DNA from: Terriglobia bacterium
Lineage (GTDB): Bacteria; Acidobacteriota; Terriglobia; Versatilivoradales; Versatilivoraceae
DNA length: 64,000 nt
Reading direction: 5' to 3'
Assembly (NCBI GenBank): GCA_951813285.1
Contig: OX638355.1
Location: forward strand, 1,360,653 to 1,424,652
The notes beneath the pieces are model-generated. The model searched no databases. It saw only the letters and a program-made list of their open reading frames with translations, and was not told the DNA's origin. The position numbers and the translations under genes are program-made. Shown here piece by piece: positions 57,112-64,000 of the stretch (the first letter of the stretch is position 1; each line of letters opens with the position of its first letter).

Positions 57112-57266
57112 TGAGACAAAAGAAAAAGAGGAATCCACGAAGGGCCACTAAGGCATTGTGGTTAACCGTGATGGGATACCAAGGTCGCGGAAGGATTTTC
57201 AATTTCTGATTGTTTCACCCTCGAATGATCCGCCCGACAGGGCGGGGGCGACACTTGTTAGCAATT
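57112..57266. repeat. Partial dispersed repeat (copy R3)
   Basis: Matches the second half of R2 (ACAAAAGAAAAAGAG, CACGAAGGGCCACTAAGG, TGATCCGCCCGNCAGGG) but lacks about 20 bp of the ACGAAGGGCC duplication. Together with S1 and S2 it makes an R-S-R-S tandem of about 316-bp period. Confidence 0.75.
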
Positions 57267-57428
57267 GATAATCCCCGGGCGAACGCCCGGGCGACCCATT
57301 GAGCCGCGGAGCGGCGGCAGCAGGTAGCCGTGGGCGTGAGCCCATGGAAAAGAGTAGCTCCACGTCGAGCCGCGAAGGCGGCGACAGCAGAGGGCCGAAA
57401 GCGCGAGGCTACGGAGACCCGCTCTCCC
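57267..57428. repeat. Hairpin-rich structured repeat (copy S2)
   Basis: Nearly identical to S1 with a few substitutions (for example GGAAAAGAGTAG instead of GGAAAGGGGTAG). All four stems are conserved. The remaining 57429-57643, before the HigBA operator, shows no gene I can support. Confidence 0.75.
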
Positions 57429-57643
57429 CAATAACCCGAAATCGGCGCCAAGGTCACTTGTGTGACCTGTGGAATCTGTTGGCTTGCAGATATCCTGGCG
57501 GAGAGGGCGTCCGCCAATTCCCATCCGCGGGAGGTGGTATGGACCTGCGAAGTCAAAGGCGATTTCTACCCGAAAATGCGGCGCAATCTCGCCGAGACCA
57601 AGCGGGAGCCTGGAATCACCGTCCAACGTCAAAGCTTGCACAG

Positions 57644-57666
57644 TATAGTCCCAATATGGGACTATA
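57644..57666. promoter_or_regulatory. Operator-like palindrome upstream of higBA
   Basis: TATAGTCCCA-ATA-TGGGACTATA is a perfect 10-bp inverted repeat, 12 bp before the higB start. It is very likely the HigA autorepression site and may contain the -10 region (TATAGT). Confidence 0.75.
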
Positions 57667-57678
57667 CCCCTACTCGGA

Positions 57679-57981
57679 ATGCGAGTCATTGCCCTAGCAA
57701 CGCTGAAAGCCTTCATTGAATCCACGCCCGTTCACACTGCTGCCCGTGAGCCGGTGATGGCCTGGTTTAGACAGGTGAAAGCTGCGGATTGGGCGAGCCC
57801 GGCCGATGTCAAACAGGATGTTCGTAGCGTCAGCATCCTTAAGGACGGGAGGGCGGTGTTCAACATCGCCGGCAACAAGTATCGCATCGTGGTGTGGATC
57901 AACTACCCCTACCGAGTCGTCTACATTCGATTCATCGGAACGCACCGCATGTACGACGCCGTCGACGCGCAAACGATTTGA
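57679..57981 (+). CDS. higB: HigB-type mRNA interferase toxin
   Basis: A 100-residue RelE/HigB-superfamily toxin. Family marks are MAWFRQVKAADWASPADVK, VFNIAGNKYRIVVWINYPYR and VYIRFIGTHRMYDAVDA. Toxins of this group cut mRNA at the ribosome. It precedes its antitoxin by 10 bp, the usual HigBA order. It is preceded by a palindromic operator. Confidence 0.93.
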   Translation: MRVIALATLKAFIESTPVHTAAREPVMAWFRQVKAADWASPADVKQDVRSVSILKDGRAVFNIAGNKYRIVVWINYPYRVVYIRFIGTHRMYDAVDAQTI

Positions 57982-57991
57982 GGACCGAGTC

Positions 57992-58390
57992 ATGGAAATC
58001 GTACCGATCAAGACCGAACGGGACTATCGCCGCACGCTCAAGGAAATTGAGGGACTGATGACAGCCAAGCGCAACACGCCGGAAGGCGACCGCCTGGATG
58101 TCTTGGTGACACTGGTCGAGGCCTGGGAGGCACGGAATCACCCTCTCGATCTACCCGACCCGATCGATGCCATCCACTACCACATGGAGCAGAACGGGCT
58201 CGCGCCGAAGGATCTGGTCACCTATATCGGCAGTCGCAACCGGGTGTACGAGATATTGAACCGCAAGCGGTCGCTGAGCCTTAAGATGATTTGGCGTTTG
58301 CACAAGGGGCTCGGCATACCCGCGGAGTCATTGATCAAGGTTGTCGAAGAGTCCGCGCCGCTTACAGGAGCCAACAGGGGACGTTGTTGA
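57992..58390 (+). CDS. higA: HigA-type antitoxin with an altered C-terminus
   Basis: A 132-residue helix-turn-helix antitoxin (AIHYHMEQNGLAPKDLVTYI, then GSRNRVYEILNRKRSLSLKM) that neutralises HigB and represses the operon. Its last codons (R-G-R-C-stop) are formed by the left end of a repeat element (58376-58401), so an insertion appears to have replaced the original terminus. The DNA-binding domain is intact, so the module is probably still functional. GAGG lies upstream of the ATG at 57992. Confidence 0.92.
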   Translation: MEIVPIKTERDYRRTLKEIEGLMTAKRNTPEGDRLDVLVTLVEAWEARNHPLDLPDPIDAIHYHMEQNGLAPKDLVTYIGSRNRVYEILNRKRSLSLKMIWRLHKGLGIPAESLIKVVEESAPLTGANRGRC

Positions 58391-58635
58391 ATTAGTGGAA
58401 TTACTCGGTCTGGCGATTCTATCGACGCCTGGAGAGAGGAAAAAACGGAAGAAGAGTCCAGGATACCGTTGGGGGAGCTGATTGGTGTACCGATGCGGAC
58501 GCGTTATGAGCACGAATCGCGGTGTCTGTACCTGCGAGTGTGCCGAAGCGCTCGGGAAGGCATCTGCTTCGCCCTATTGGTCAGTAAGGAACAAGAAGCT
58601 GGGAAAGTTATTCCAGTAATTCAACAACGTCCCCT
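58376..58635. mobile_element. MITE-like element (copy B)
   Basis: Terminal inverted arms match over 26 bp with one mismatch: left 58376-58401 and right 58610-58635 (core ATTCAACAACGTCCCCT). The same ends occur at 35.5 kb (copy A). The element provides the stop codon of higA. No transposase lies inside. It resembles a non-autonomous REP/MITE-type element; the mobilising enzyme is unknown. Confidence 0.78.
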
Positions 58636-58780
58636 ATTTTTCCTGAGCACGAATCGCGGTGTCTGTACCTGCGAGTGTGCCGAAGCGCTCGGGAAGGCAT
58701 CTGCTTCGCCCTATTGGTCAGTAAGGAACAAGAAGCTGGGAAAGTTATTCCAGTAATTCAACAACGTCCCCTATTTTTCC
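58507..58780. repeat. Tandem duplication of 137 bp
   Basis: Two virtually identical units, 58507-58643 and 58644-58780, both ending with the right arm of element B and CTATTTTTCC. The duplication covers the right half of the MITE-like element and creates a second right end at 58747-58772. Confidence 0.92.
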
Positions 58781-58957
58781 TCGGTCCATCCCTGCCTGTA
58801 CGGGGGAAACGGAATCAGGATCGTAGCCATAATCTTGCTTATTCTGATGCTAGCATCCCCCTATTGTCCGTCAACATAGTACGGATTGAACCGCGCGTCG
58901 CCGGCTCGGCGTCGCGGCAGCTCGACTGTCCGCTCGAGCCGCGTCCGAGAAAGCACC

Positions 58958-59545
58958 ATGCCGCTCCGATTCTTTGCCAACGCCGAGGAACTCAGGGATT
59001 GGTTCTGCGACCATCACGACAAGCTGGACGAACAGTGGATCGGTTTCTACAAGAAGCACACGGGGATACCGAGCATCGACTGGGCACAGTCGGTCGACGT
59101 TGCGCTCTGCTTCGGCTGGATCGACGGTCTCCGCAAGAGTCTCGGCGCCACGAGCTACAAGATCCGGTTCACGCCACGCCGGGCGGTGAGCCGCTGGAGC
59201 AAGCGCAACGTCTCGCGGATGGAAGCCCTCATGGCCGAAGGGCTCGTGGAAGAGGCCGGGCTCGCCGTGTTCCAGGCCCGGGACACGTCCTTGCCGGACT
59301 ACCAGACGGCCGCCAAGGCCCTGCCCGCGTCGCTGGAGAAACGGATCCGGGCCCGTCCCAACGCATGGGGCTTCTTCCGAGCCACCCGGCTGTCGTACCG
59401 AAAGAGCGCATCGGCCTGGATCAACAGCGCCAAGAAGGAGGAGACCCGTCTCCGAAGGCTGGACGAGTTGATCGAGTGCTGCGAGCGCGGCGAGCCGGTC
59501 CCCCCGCTACGCTGGGGCGGCAGGCCGGTCAGCAAGCGGGACTGA
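58958..59545 (+). CDS. YdeI/OmpD-associated family protein
   Basis: A 195-residue protein with the YdeI/OmpD-associated pattern: FFANAEELRDWFCDHHDKLD, EQWIGFYKKHTG, SVDVALCFGWIDGLRKSLG and a C-terminal basic region RARPNAWGFFRA followed by KSASAWINSAKKEETRLRRL. Some relatives protect against bacteriocins, but the biochemical function is not established. The ATG at 58958 is chosen because the conserved region starts there. It lies between two repeat elements. Confidence 0.88.
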   Translation: MPLRFFANAEELRDWFCDHHDKLDEQWIGFYKKHTGIPSIDWAQSVDVALCFGWIDGLRKSLGATSYKIRFTPRRAVSRWSKRNVSRMEALMAEGLVEEAGLAVFQARDTSLPDYQTAAKALPASLEKRIRARPNAWGFFRATRLSYRKSASAWINSAKKEETRLRRLDELIECCERGEPVPPLRWGGRPVSKRD

Positions 59546-59773
59546 CCGGGGTTCGGGCCGTGCCCTGGTGCCGGTTCCTTGGGAGGCGGCCGCGTTCAGC
59601 GGCGGTCGCCAACGGCACCGAGTGCCTGGAACATGCTGATGCCTGCGATGGCGGCCGCACCCTGTCGACTGCGGCCCGGACAAGCGCGAGCAGGTCCCGG
59701 ACGCCGAGATCCTCCTCGCGGACCTGGACATTGACCTCAGCACTGTGTTCGATAAACGTATTTATATAATTAG
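59546..59773. other. Intergenic region between ydeI-like gene and inverted-repeat element
   Basis: No supported gene or RNA. An AT-rich stretch (59757-59771) borders the inverted-repeat element that follows and contains TTATATA, which also occurs on its far side. Confidence 0.4.
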
Positions 59774-59988
59774 CTTCAGTACTGTCCGGTTAAGCTTTCG
59801 TGACTTTAGTGTAACAGGTGTAAGTCCAACAGGTTACGAGTAGGAATGAGTGTTTTCGACTTCAACGCGCTGCAAGACTTCAGCCATACTTTCTCAGGCT
59901 TAATGTGGAAAGGAGTGGCTGATGTACACAGGACAAATGGTGTTCTCGCAGTTGATATTATTCGAGTTTTAACCGGACAGTACTGAAG
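59774..59988. mobile_element. MITE-like element with 20-bp perfect terminal inverted repeats
   Basis: Left arm 59774-59793 (CTTCAGTACTGTCCGGTTAA) and right arm 59969-59988 are perfect inverted copies. TTATATA flanks both sides, a possible target duplication. The 215-bp interior has no transposase. It ends 16 bp from the 3' end of tRNA-Ser. It is unrelated in sequence to elements A and B. Confidence 0.78.
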
Positions 59989-60004
59989 GCTCTTATATAT
60001 TTTC

Positions 60005-60094
<90 letters not shown>

Positions 60095-60203
60095 GAGGGG
60101 GTGGGACGTGGGACCGACCTTATAGCATGTTCGTTTCGGCGAAATCCAGTTGAATCCAGGAGTGCGGTGGGGGGGATGGTTTCGGCTGGTCGCCGGCCCG
60201 CAA

Positions 60204-61460
60204 TCAGTGGATGGTCTTGACCTTGTTCTGCATGTAGTCCAGCAGCAGGTATTGGCCCAGGGTGTAGGGAGTGGTGAAGTAGGCCTTGCCCCGGCAGATC
60301 TCGGTGACCTTCTTGACGAAGCTGACCAGTTCGTAATCCCTGGCCAGCATGAAGGTGTTGATCATGATGCCCGACCTGCGGCAAGCCGCCACCTCTCGGA
60401 TGGTCTCACGGACCACCACCGGGTCCAGGCCGAAGGAATTCTTGTAAATCCGTCCGTTGTCTCGGGTGAGGGCCGAAGGCTTGCCGTCGGTGATCATGAC
60501 GATCTGCTTCATGTCCTTGCGCTGTCGGACCAGGATGCGTTGAGCTAGGCGCAGCCCCTCGCAGGTGTTGGTGTAGAAGGGGCCCACCTGGACCCGGGCC
60601 AGTTGGCTCAGGGGAAGCTCCTCCGCCGAGTCGTGGAACAGGACCAGGTTGAGGGAGTCCCCGGGGTACTGGGTCCGAATCAGATGGGCCAGGGCCATGG
60701 CCACACGCTTGGCCGGGGTGAACCGGTCTTCCCCGTAGAGAATCATGCTGTGGCTGCAGTCCAGCATCAGGACGGTGGCGCATGAGCTCTGGTACTCCGA
60801 TTGATGGATCAGCAGGTCGGGGTAGTCCAGCTTCAAGGGTGTTCCCAATCCCTCGCGCCGGACGGCCTGCAGCAGCGTGCCGCTGACATCCAGGTTCAGG
60901 GTGTCTCCGAATTCATAGTGCCGGGAGGCTCCACTGGCTTCGATTCCGGTGGACATCTCCCGGGTGTCGTGCCGTCCGAATTGGCTTCGGCCCAGGGAGC
61001 CCAGCAGGTCCTTCAGAGTCCTGTACCCCAGAAAGTCGAGGCTCTTGTTGGTCAGTTCGAAGCGAACCTGGCCGGCTTGGCCGCTCTCGTGGCCCGGTCC
61101 GGGGTTTGGAACACCGCCCTCGGCCGGCTGGTTCTCGGAATAGGAGAGGTATCCTTCTTCCTCCAGGCGTTCGATCAGTTTCTGCACCAACTCGGACAGT
61201 TTTTCTTCCAGGTCTTCGCCGGAACCCTCCATCAGCTTTTCCAGCAACTCGTCGGACAGCATGTCCTGGTTGAGCAGGGCTTCCAGGATGGCGTCATGGA
61301 GGTTCTGCAGGTCGTGGTCCTGATCGAAGGGGTTCGGGCCGTAGGGGTTCTGGTAGAAGCCACTCTGCAGCAGGAAGTCCGAAAGGTGGTTGAGCAACTC
61401 CTCCAGACTCAGGGAGTCCCAATCCATACCTGTATACTTGGAGTATTTGACGTTCTTCAC
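60204..61460 (-). CDS. VWA-domain protein, partner of the AAA gene
   Basis: A 418-residue protein. The C-terminal half is a von Willebrand A domain with a complete MIDAS: DCSHS (about residue 230), TNTCEG and ITDGKPS. The N-terminal half is helical and acidic ([32 protein letters not shown]). It resembles the BchD/CoxE-type partner of MoxR/BchI ATPases. It starts 2 bp after the AAA gene, so the two are co-translated. Such pairs remodel or activate other proteins or insert metals; the target here is unknown. Confidence 0.9.
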   Translation of the reverse strand: MKNVKYSKYTGMDWDSLSLEELLNHLSDFLLQSGFYQNPYGPNPFDQDHDLQNLHDAILEALLNQDMLSDELLEKLMEGSGEDLEEKLSELVQKLIERLEEEGYLSYSENQPAEGGVPNPGPGHESGQAGQVRFELTNKSLDFLGYRTLKDLLGSLGRSQFGRHDTREMSTGIEASGASRHYEFGDTLNLDVSGTLLQAVRREGLGTPLKLDYPDLLIHQSEYQSSCATVLMLDCSHSMILYGEDRFTPAKRVAMALAHLIRTQYPGDSLNLVLFHDSAEELPLSQLARVQVGPFYTNTCEGLRLAQRILVRQRKDMKQIVMITDGKPSALTRDNGRIYKNSFGLDPVVVRETIREVAACRRSGIMINTFMLARDYELVSFVKKVTEICRGKAYFTTPYTLGQYLLLDYMQNKVKTIH

Positions 61461-61462
61461 GG

Positions 61463-62950
61463 CTAGTTGAAGGATCGCCGCCGCCGGGCGGGCTGGTCGT
61501 CGATGAAGGCCTGCGGCCTCTTTTTTTCCGAAGCGAAGTAACCCTTCTCCTCGCTGCGATCGATTTTGCGCAGGGCATGAAGCCCGTCCAGGACGAACTC
61601 GCAGCCGGAAACCAGGAATGCAACGTCTTTCCGCCCTTTCCGGCGCGGTTCCAGAGAGGCTGTCTTTTCCACCAGTCCCTGAATCTGGTTGAGTTGACCG
61701 AAGGCTTCGCTGGTCGAGTCGGTGTCTGAAAGCTTCAGGGATCCCCCCAGATCGAACCAGTCCACGATTTGCTGCAGGTCGGCCGCATCGTAGTATCGAG
61801 AAAAAACTTTTCCCACGGCGCCGCGTACCAAGTCCTGGGCCACCTTCTCGGCGCCTTGCAACTCCCCTTCGTACTCCAGTTCCAGCTTGCCGGTCATGGA
61901 AGGCAGGGAAGCGTAAATGTCGCCGACGCGAGGGACGATCTTCTTTTCTCCGCTGGCGATGCAGCGGCGCTCGGCGTTGGAAACCACGTTCTCCATGACG
62001 GTGATGGGCAGCCGCTGACTCACTCCCGAGCGTTTGTCCACCTTCTTGTCTCGGCGGGCCAGAAAGGCGATGGTCTCGACCACTTCCCGGATGAAGCGGG
62101 GAATCCGCAATCGGTTTCCGCTTCCCGGGCGTTCCAGCCAGGCTTCCTGCTCGGTGATCCGGATGCCTTCCTTGAGAGCGACCGGATAGTGGGTTCTCAC
62201 TTCGGCGCCAATGCGATCCTTCAATGGAGTAATGATCTTTCCGCGTGCGGTGTAGTCCTCGGGATTGGCCGTAAAGGCCATCACCACGTCCAGCTCGAAA
62301 CGCACGGGGTAGCCTTTGATCTGGACATCCCCCTCCTGCAGAATGTTGAAAAGGCCGACCTGGATCTTTCCGGCAAGGTCGGGAAGCTCGTTGATGGCAA
62401 ACAGCCCCCGGTTGGCTCGTGGAAGCAGCCCGTAGTGGATGGTCAACTCGTCGGCGAGGTTGAGCCCGCTGCGAGCGGCGCGGATGGGATCGACATCCCC
62501 GATCATGTCGGCAATGGTTACGTCGGGCGTGGCCAGCTTCTCCACGTAGCGGGCTTCCCTGGGCAAAAAGGAGACGGGCGCCTCGTCTCCCATCTCTTCC
62601 ACCAGCGTGCGGCAGGCACGGCAGTGGGGGCTGAAGGGATTGTCATTGATCTCGCAGCCGGCCATGACCGGAATTTCTTCGTCCAGAAACTGGGTGAGTC
62701 CCCGCAGAATCCTGGACTTGGCCTGCCCGCGCAGCCCCAGAAGAATCAGGTTGTGGCGGGACAGAATGGCGTTGACCACCTGGGGAACCACCGAGTCGCC
62801 ATACCCCATTATCCCTGGAAACAGCCGGGTTTCCGCCTGCAGTTGGCGAATGACATTAACCCGCATTTCCTCCTTGACCGTACGTTGCCGCATGCCGGGA
62901 GCCGCCCATCCGGTTCCTTTCAACTCGCCTAGCGTCTTGGGTCGGCTCAT
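61463..62950 (-). CDS. MoxR/BchI-like AAA+ ATPase
   Basis: A 495-residue AAA+ protein of the magnesium-chelatase ChlI/MoxR group. The P-loop is degenerate in spelling but recognisable (LLGLRGQAKSRI, about 69-80); Walker B-like NRGLFAINELPDL and sensor-like MAFTANPEDYTARGKIITPL follow. Between them is a Cys/His-rich insert (INDNPFSPHCRAC) that may bind zinc. It works with the adjacent VWA protein. It lies 144 bp from glmS on the same strand. Confidence 0.9.
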   Translation of the reverse strand: MSRPKTLGELKGTGWAAPGMRQRTVKEEMRVNVIRQLQAETRLFPGIMGYGDSVVPQVVNAILSRHNLILLGLRGQAKSRILRGLTQFLDEEIPVMAGCEINDNPFSPHCRACRTLVEEMGDEAPVSFLPREARYVEKLATPDVTIADMIGDVDPIRAARSGLNLADELTIHYGLLPRANRGLFAINELPDLAGKIQVGLFNILQEGDVQIKGYPVRFELDVVMAFTANPEDYTARGKIITPLKDRIGAEVRTHYPVALKEGIRITEQEAWLERPGSGNRLRIPRFIREVVETIAFLARRDKKVDKRSGVSQRLPITVMENVVSNAERRCIASGEKKIVPRVGDIYASLPSMTGKLELEYEGELQGAEKVAQDLVRGAVGKVFSRYYDAADLQQIVDWFDLGGSLKLSDTDSTSEAFGQLNQIQGLVEKTASLEPRRKGRKDVAFLVSGCEFVLDGLHALRKIDRSEEKGYFASEKKRPQAFIDDQPARRRRSFN

Positions 62951-63094
62951 GGGAATTGTCCTGGCGGACCGGCTCCGTCCATGCCGTCCGGGGAGTGGGT
63001 CTTTCGATCAATGGGTTTGATTATAGCGCCATCCCGGGGGGTGACAACCGTATTGCCGTATTGTCGGAAGCCGAATTCTCGGCAGGCCGCCGGG

Positions 63095-64000
63095 CTATTC
63101 CACGGTAACGCTCTTGGCCAGGTTGCGCGGCTGATCCACGTCGCAGCCGCGGCGGACCGCAATGAAATAGGCCAGAAGCTGGAGTGGAACGGCCTCCAGA
63201 AGGGGAAGCAGGAGGTCCTTGCTGGGTGGGACTTCAATATGAAAGTCGGAAGCGTCGATGGCCTCGGTGTTGGCAGGAGTCACCAAGGAGATGACCTGTC
63301 CGTCTCTGGCCTTGACTTCCTTGATGTTGCTGAGGGTCTTTTCGTAAAGGAGGGTGGACCGGGGGTTGCCGGCTTCGCTGGTAGCGATCACGACTACCGG
63401 CAGGTCTTCGTCGATCAGTGCGTTGGGGCCATGTTTCATTTCCCCGGCCGGGTAACCCGAGGCATGGATGTAGGAGACCTCTTTCAGCTTGAGCGCGCCT
63501 TCCAGGGCGATGGGAAAATGGATGCCCCGTCCCAGGAAGAGGACGTGCACGCTCCGAAACAGGCGCCTGGCAAGCGCCTCCAGACGGGCTGCCTGTCCGA
63601 TGCAGGACTCCAGCATGTGCGGCACCCGGGCCAGCTCTTCTATCAGGGCCTGCGCCTGCGCCGGCGTGACGGTTTTCCTCACACCGGCCAGAAACAGCGC
63701 AAGCAGGAAGAGGGAGGTCAACTGGGTGGTGAAGGTCTTGGTCGCGGCCACGCCGATCTCCGGCCCGGCATGGGTGTAGAGAACGCCGTCGGCCTCCCGG
63801 GTGATCATGCTTCCCACGCCGTTGCAGATGGCGATGTTGGCGGCTCCCAGTCTTCTGATTTCCCGTTGGGCCGCCAAGGTGTCCGCCGTTTCTCCCGACT
63901 GGGTGATCAGGACACCCAGGGTGTGGGGGGGCAGGATGGGTTCCCGGTAGCGGTACTCGGAGGCGTATTCCACTTCAACCGGCACCCGGGCCAGGCCCTC
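63095..64000 (-). CDS. glmS: Glutamine-fructose-6-phosphate aminotransferase GlmS, C-terminal part
   Basis: GlmS makes glucosamine-6-phosphate for cell-wall synthesis. Only its C-terminal isomerase part is in the window; the frame stays open to base 64000. The two SIS modules are seen: [20 protein letters not shown] and [20 protein letters not shown], followed by [20 protein letters not shown]. The family-typical C-terminal tail [12 protein letters not shown] closes the protein. The GTG near 63985 is internal. The family is certain; the missing N-terminal glutaminase is expected beyond the edge. Confidence 0.96.
   Translation of the reverse strand, partial: EGLARVPVEVEYASEYRYREPILPPHTLGVLITQSGETADTLAAQREIRRLGAANIAICNGVGSMITREADGVLYTHAGPEIGVAATKTFTTQLTSLFLLALFLAGVRKTVTPAQAQALIEELARVPHMLESCIGQAARLEALARRLFRSVHVLFLGRGIHFPIALEGALKLKEVSYIHASGYPAGEMKHGPNALIDEDLPVVVIATSEAGNPRSTLLYEKTLSNIKEVKARDGQVISLVTPANTEAIDASDFHIEVPPSKDLLLPLLEAVPLQLLAYFIAVRRGCDVDQPRNLAKSVTVE

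Overview
The window is a GC-rich bacterial chromosome segment. The best guess at its source is an Acidobacteriota (or Planctomycetota/Verrucomicrobiota-like) environmental genome. The pointers are a three-gene set of a pre-peptidase-like protein, a DUF1549/DUF1553 protein with a CxxxxCHG motif and a DUF1501 protein; an Oar-like TonB-dependent receptor with a carboxypeptidase-regulatory-like N-terminus; Nramp and SSS transporters beside a sialidase-like enzyme; and dispersed noncoding repeats. This assignment is inference, because no rRNA or marker set is present.

Layout. 1-6.5 kb: a type I restriction-modification operon (hsdM, cut by the window edge, then hsdS and hsdR) with an abortive-infection-like gene overlapping both hsdS and hsdR. 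6.6 kb: a remnant of a plasmid RepA-like initiator. 6.8-9.5 kb: an Asp-box sialidase-like protein and a DEAD-box RNA helicase, both on the minus strand. 9.9-18.7 kb: a compact nine-gene type IV secretion core (B2-B3-B4-B9-B10-B5-B6-B8-B11) with no relaxase, VirD4 or VirB1 in the window. 19.1-27.3 kb: a 2,725-residue secreted repeat protein ending in an autotransporter-like beta-barrel; its middle holds seven consecutive unit starts exactly 327 bp apart. 27.3-31 kb: a P450 C-terminal remnant, an Nramp-like and an SSS transporter. 31-35.5 kb: a D-2-hydroxyacid dehydrogenase, a small conserved-looking protein, an Nramp-like transporter carrying four EF-hand-type calcium loops, and a Tat-type lipoprotein.

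35.5-39.2 kb is rich in toxin-antitoxin genes: a DUF2283 pair, an ABC-F ATPase gene whose start overlaps a truncated VapC behind a Phd antitoxin, and an intact VapBC. 39.3-42.3 kb: an HpcH/HpaI aldolase, an SMP-30 lactonase-like protein and an AGCS symporter. 42.4-48.7 kb: the pre-peptidase/DUF1549-DUF1553/DUF1501 set. 48.8-56.6 kb: a branched-chain aminotransferase, a secreted ankyrin-repeat protein, a TonB-dependent receptor, a subtilase and a stand-alone subtilase-prodomain-like protein. 56.6-60 kb is repeat-rich: long dispersed repeats, two copies of a hairpin-rich element, HigBA, inverted-repeat MITE-like elements, a YdeI-like protein and tRNA-Ser(GCU). 60.2-64 kb: a VWA protein and its MoxR/BchI-like AAA partner, then the C-terminal part of GlmS.

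The first 27 kb looks like accessory DNA (defence, plasmid remnant, secretion, giant surface protein). The rest is metabolic and transport genes interrupted by toxin-antitoxin modules and small repeats. The most unusual items are the Abi-like gene inside the type I RM operon, the orphan type IV secretion core beside a giant autotransporter, the Nramp/EF-hand fusion, and the subtilase with a separate prodomain-like partner.
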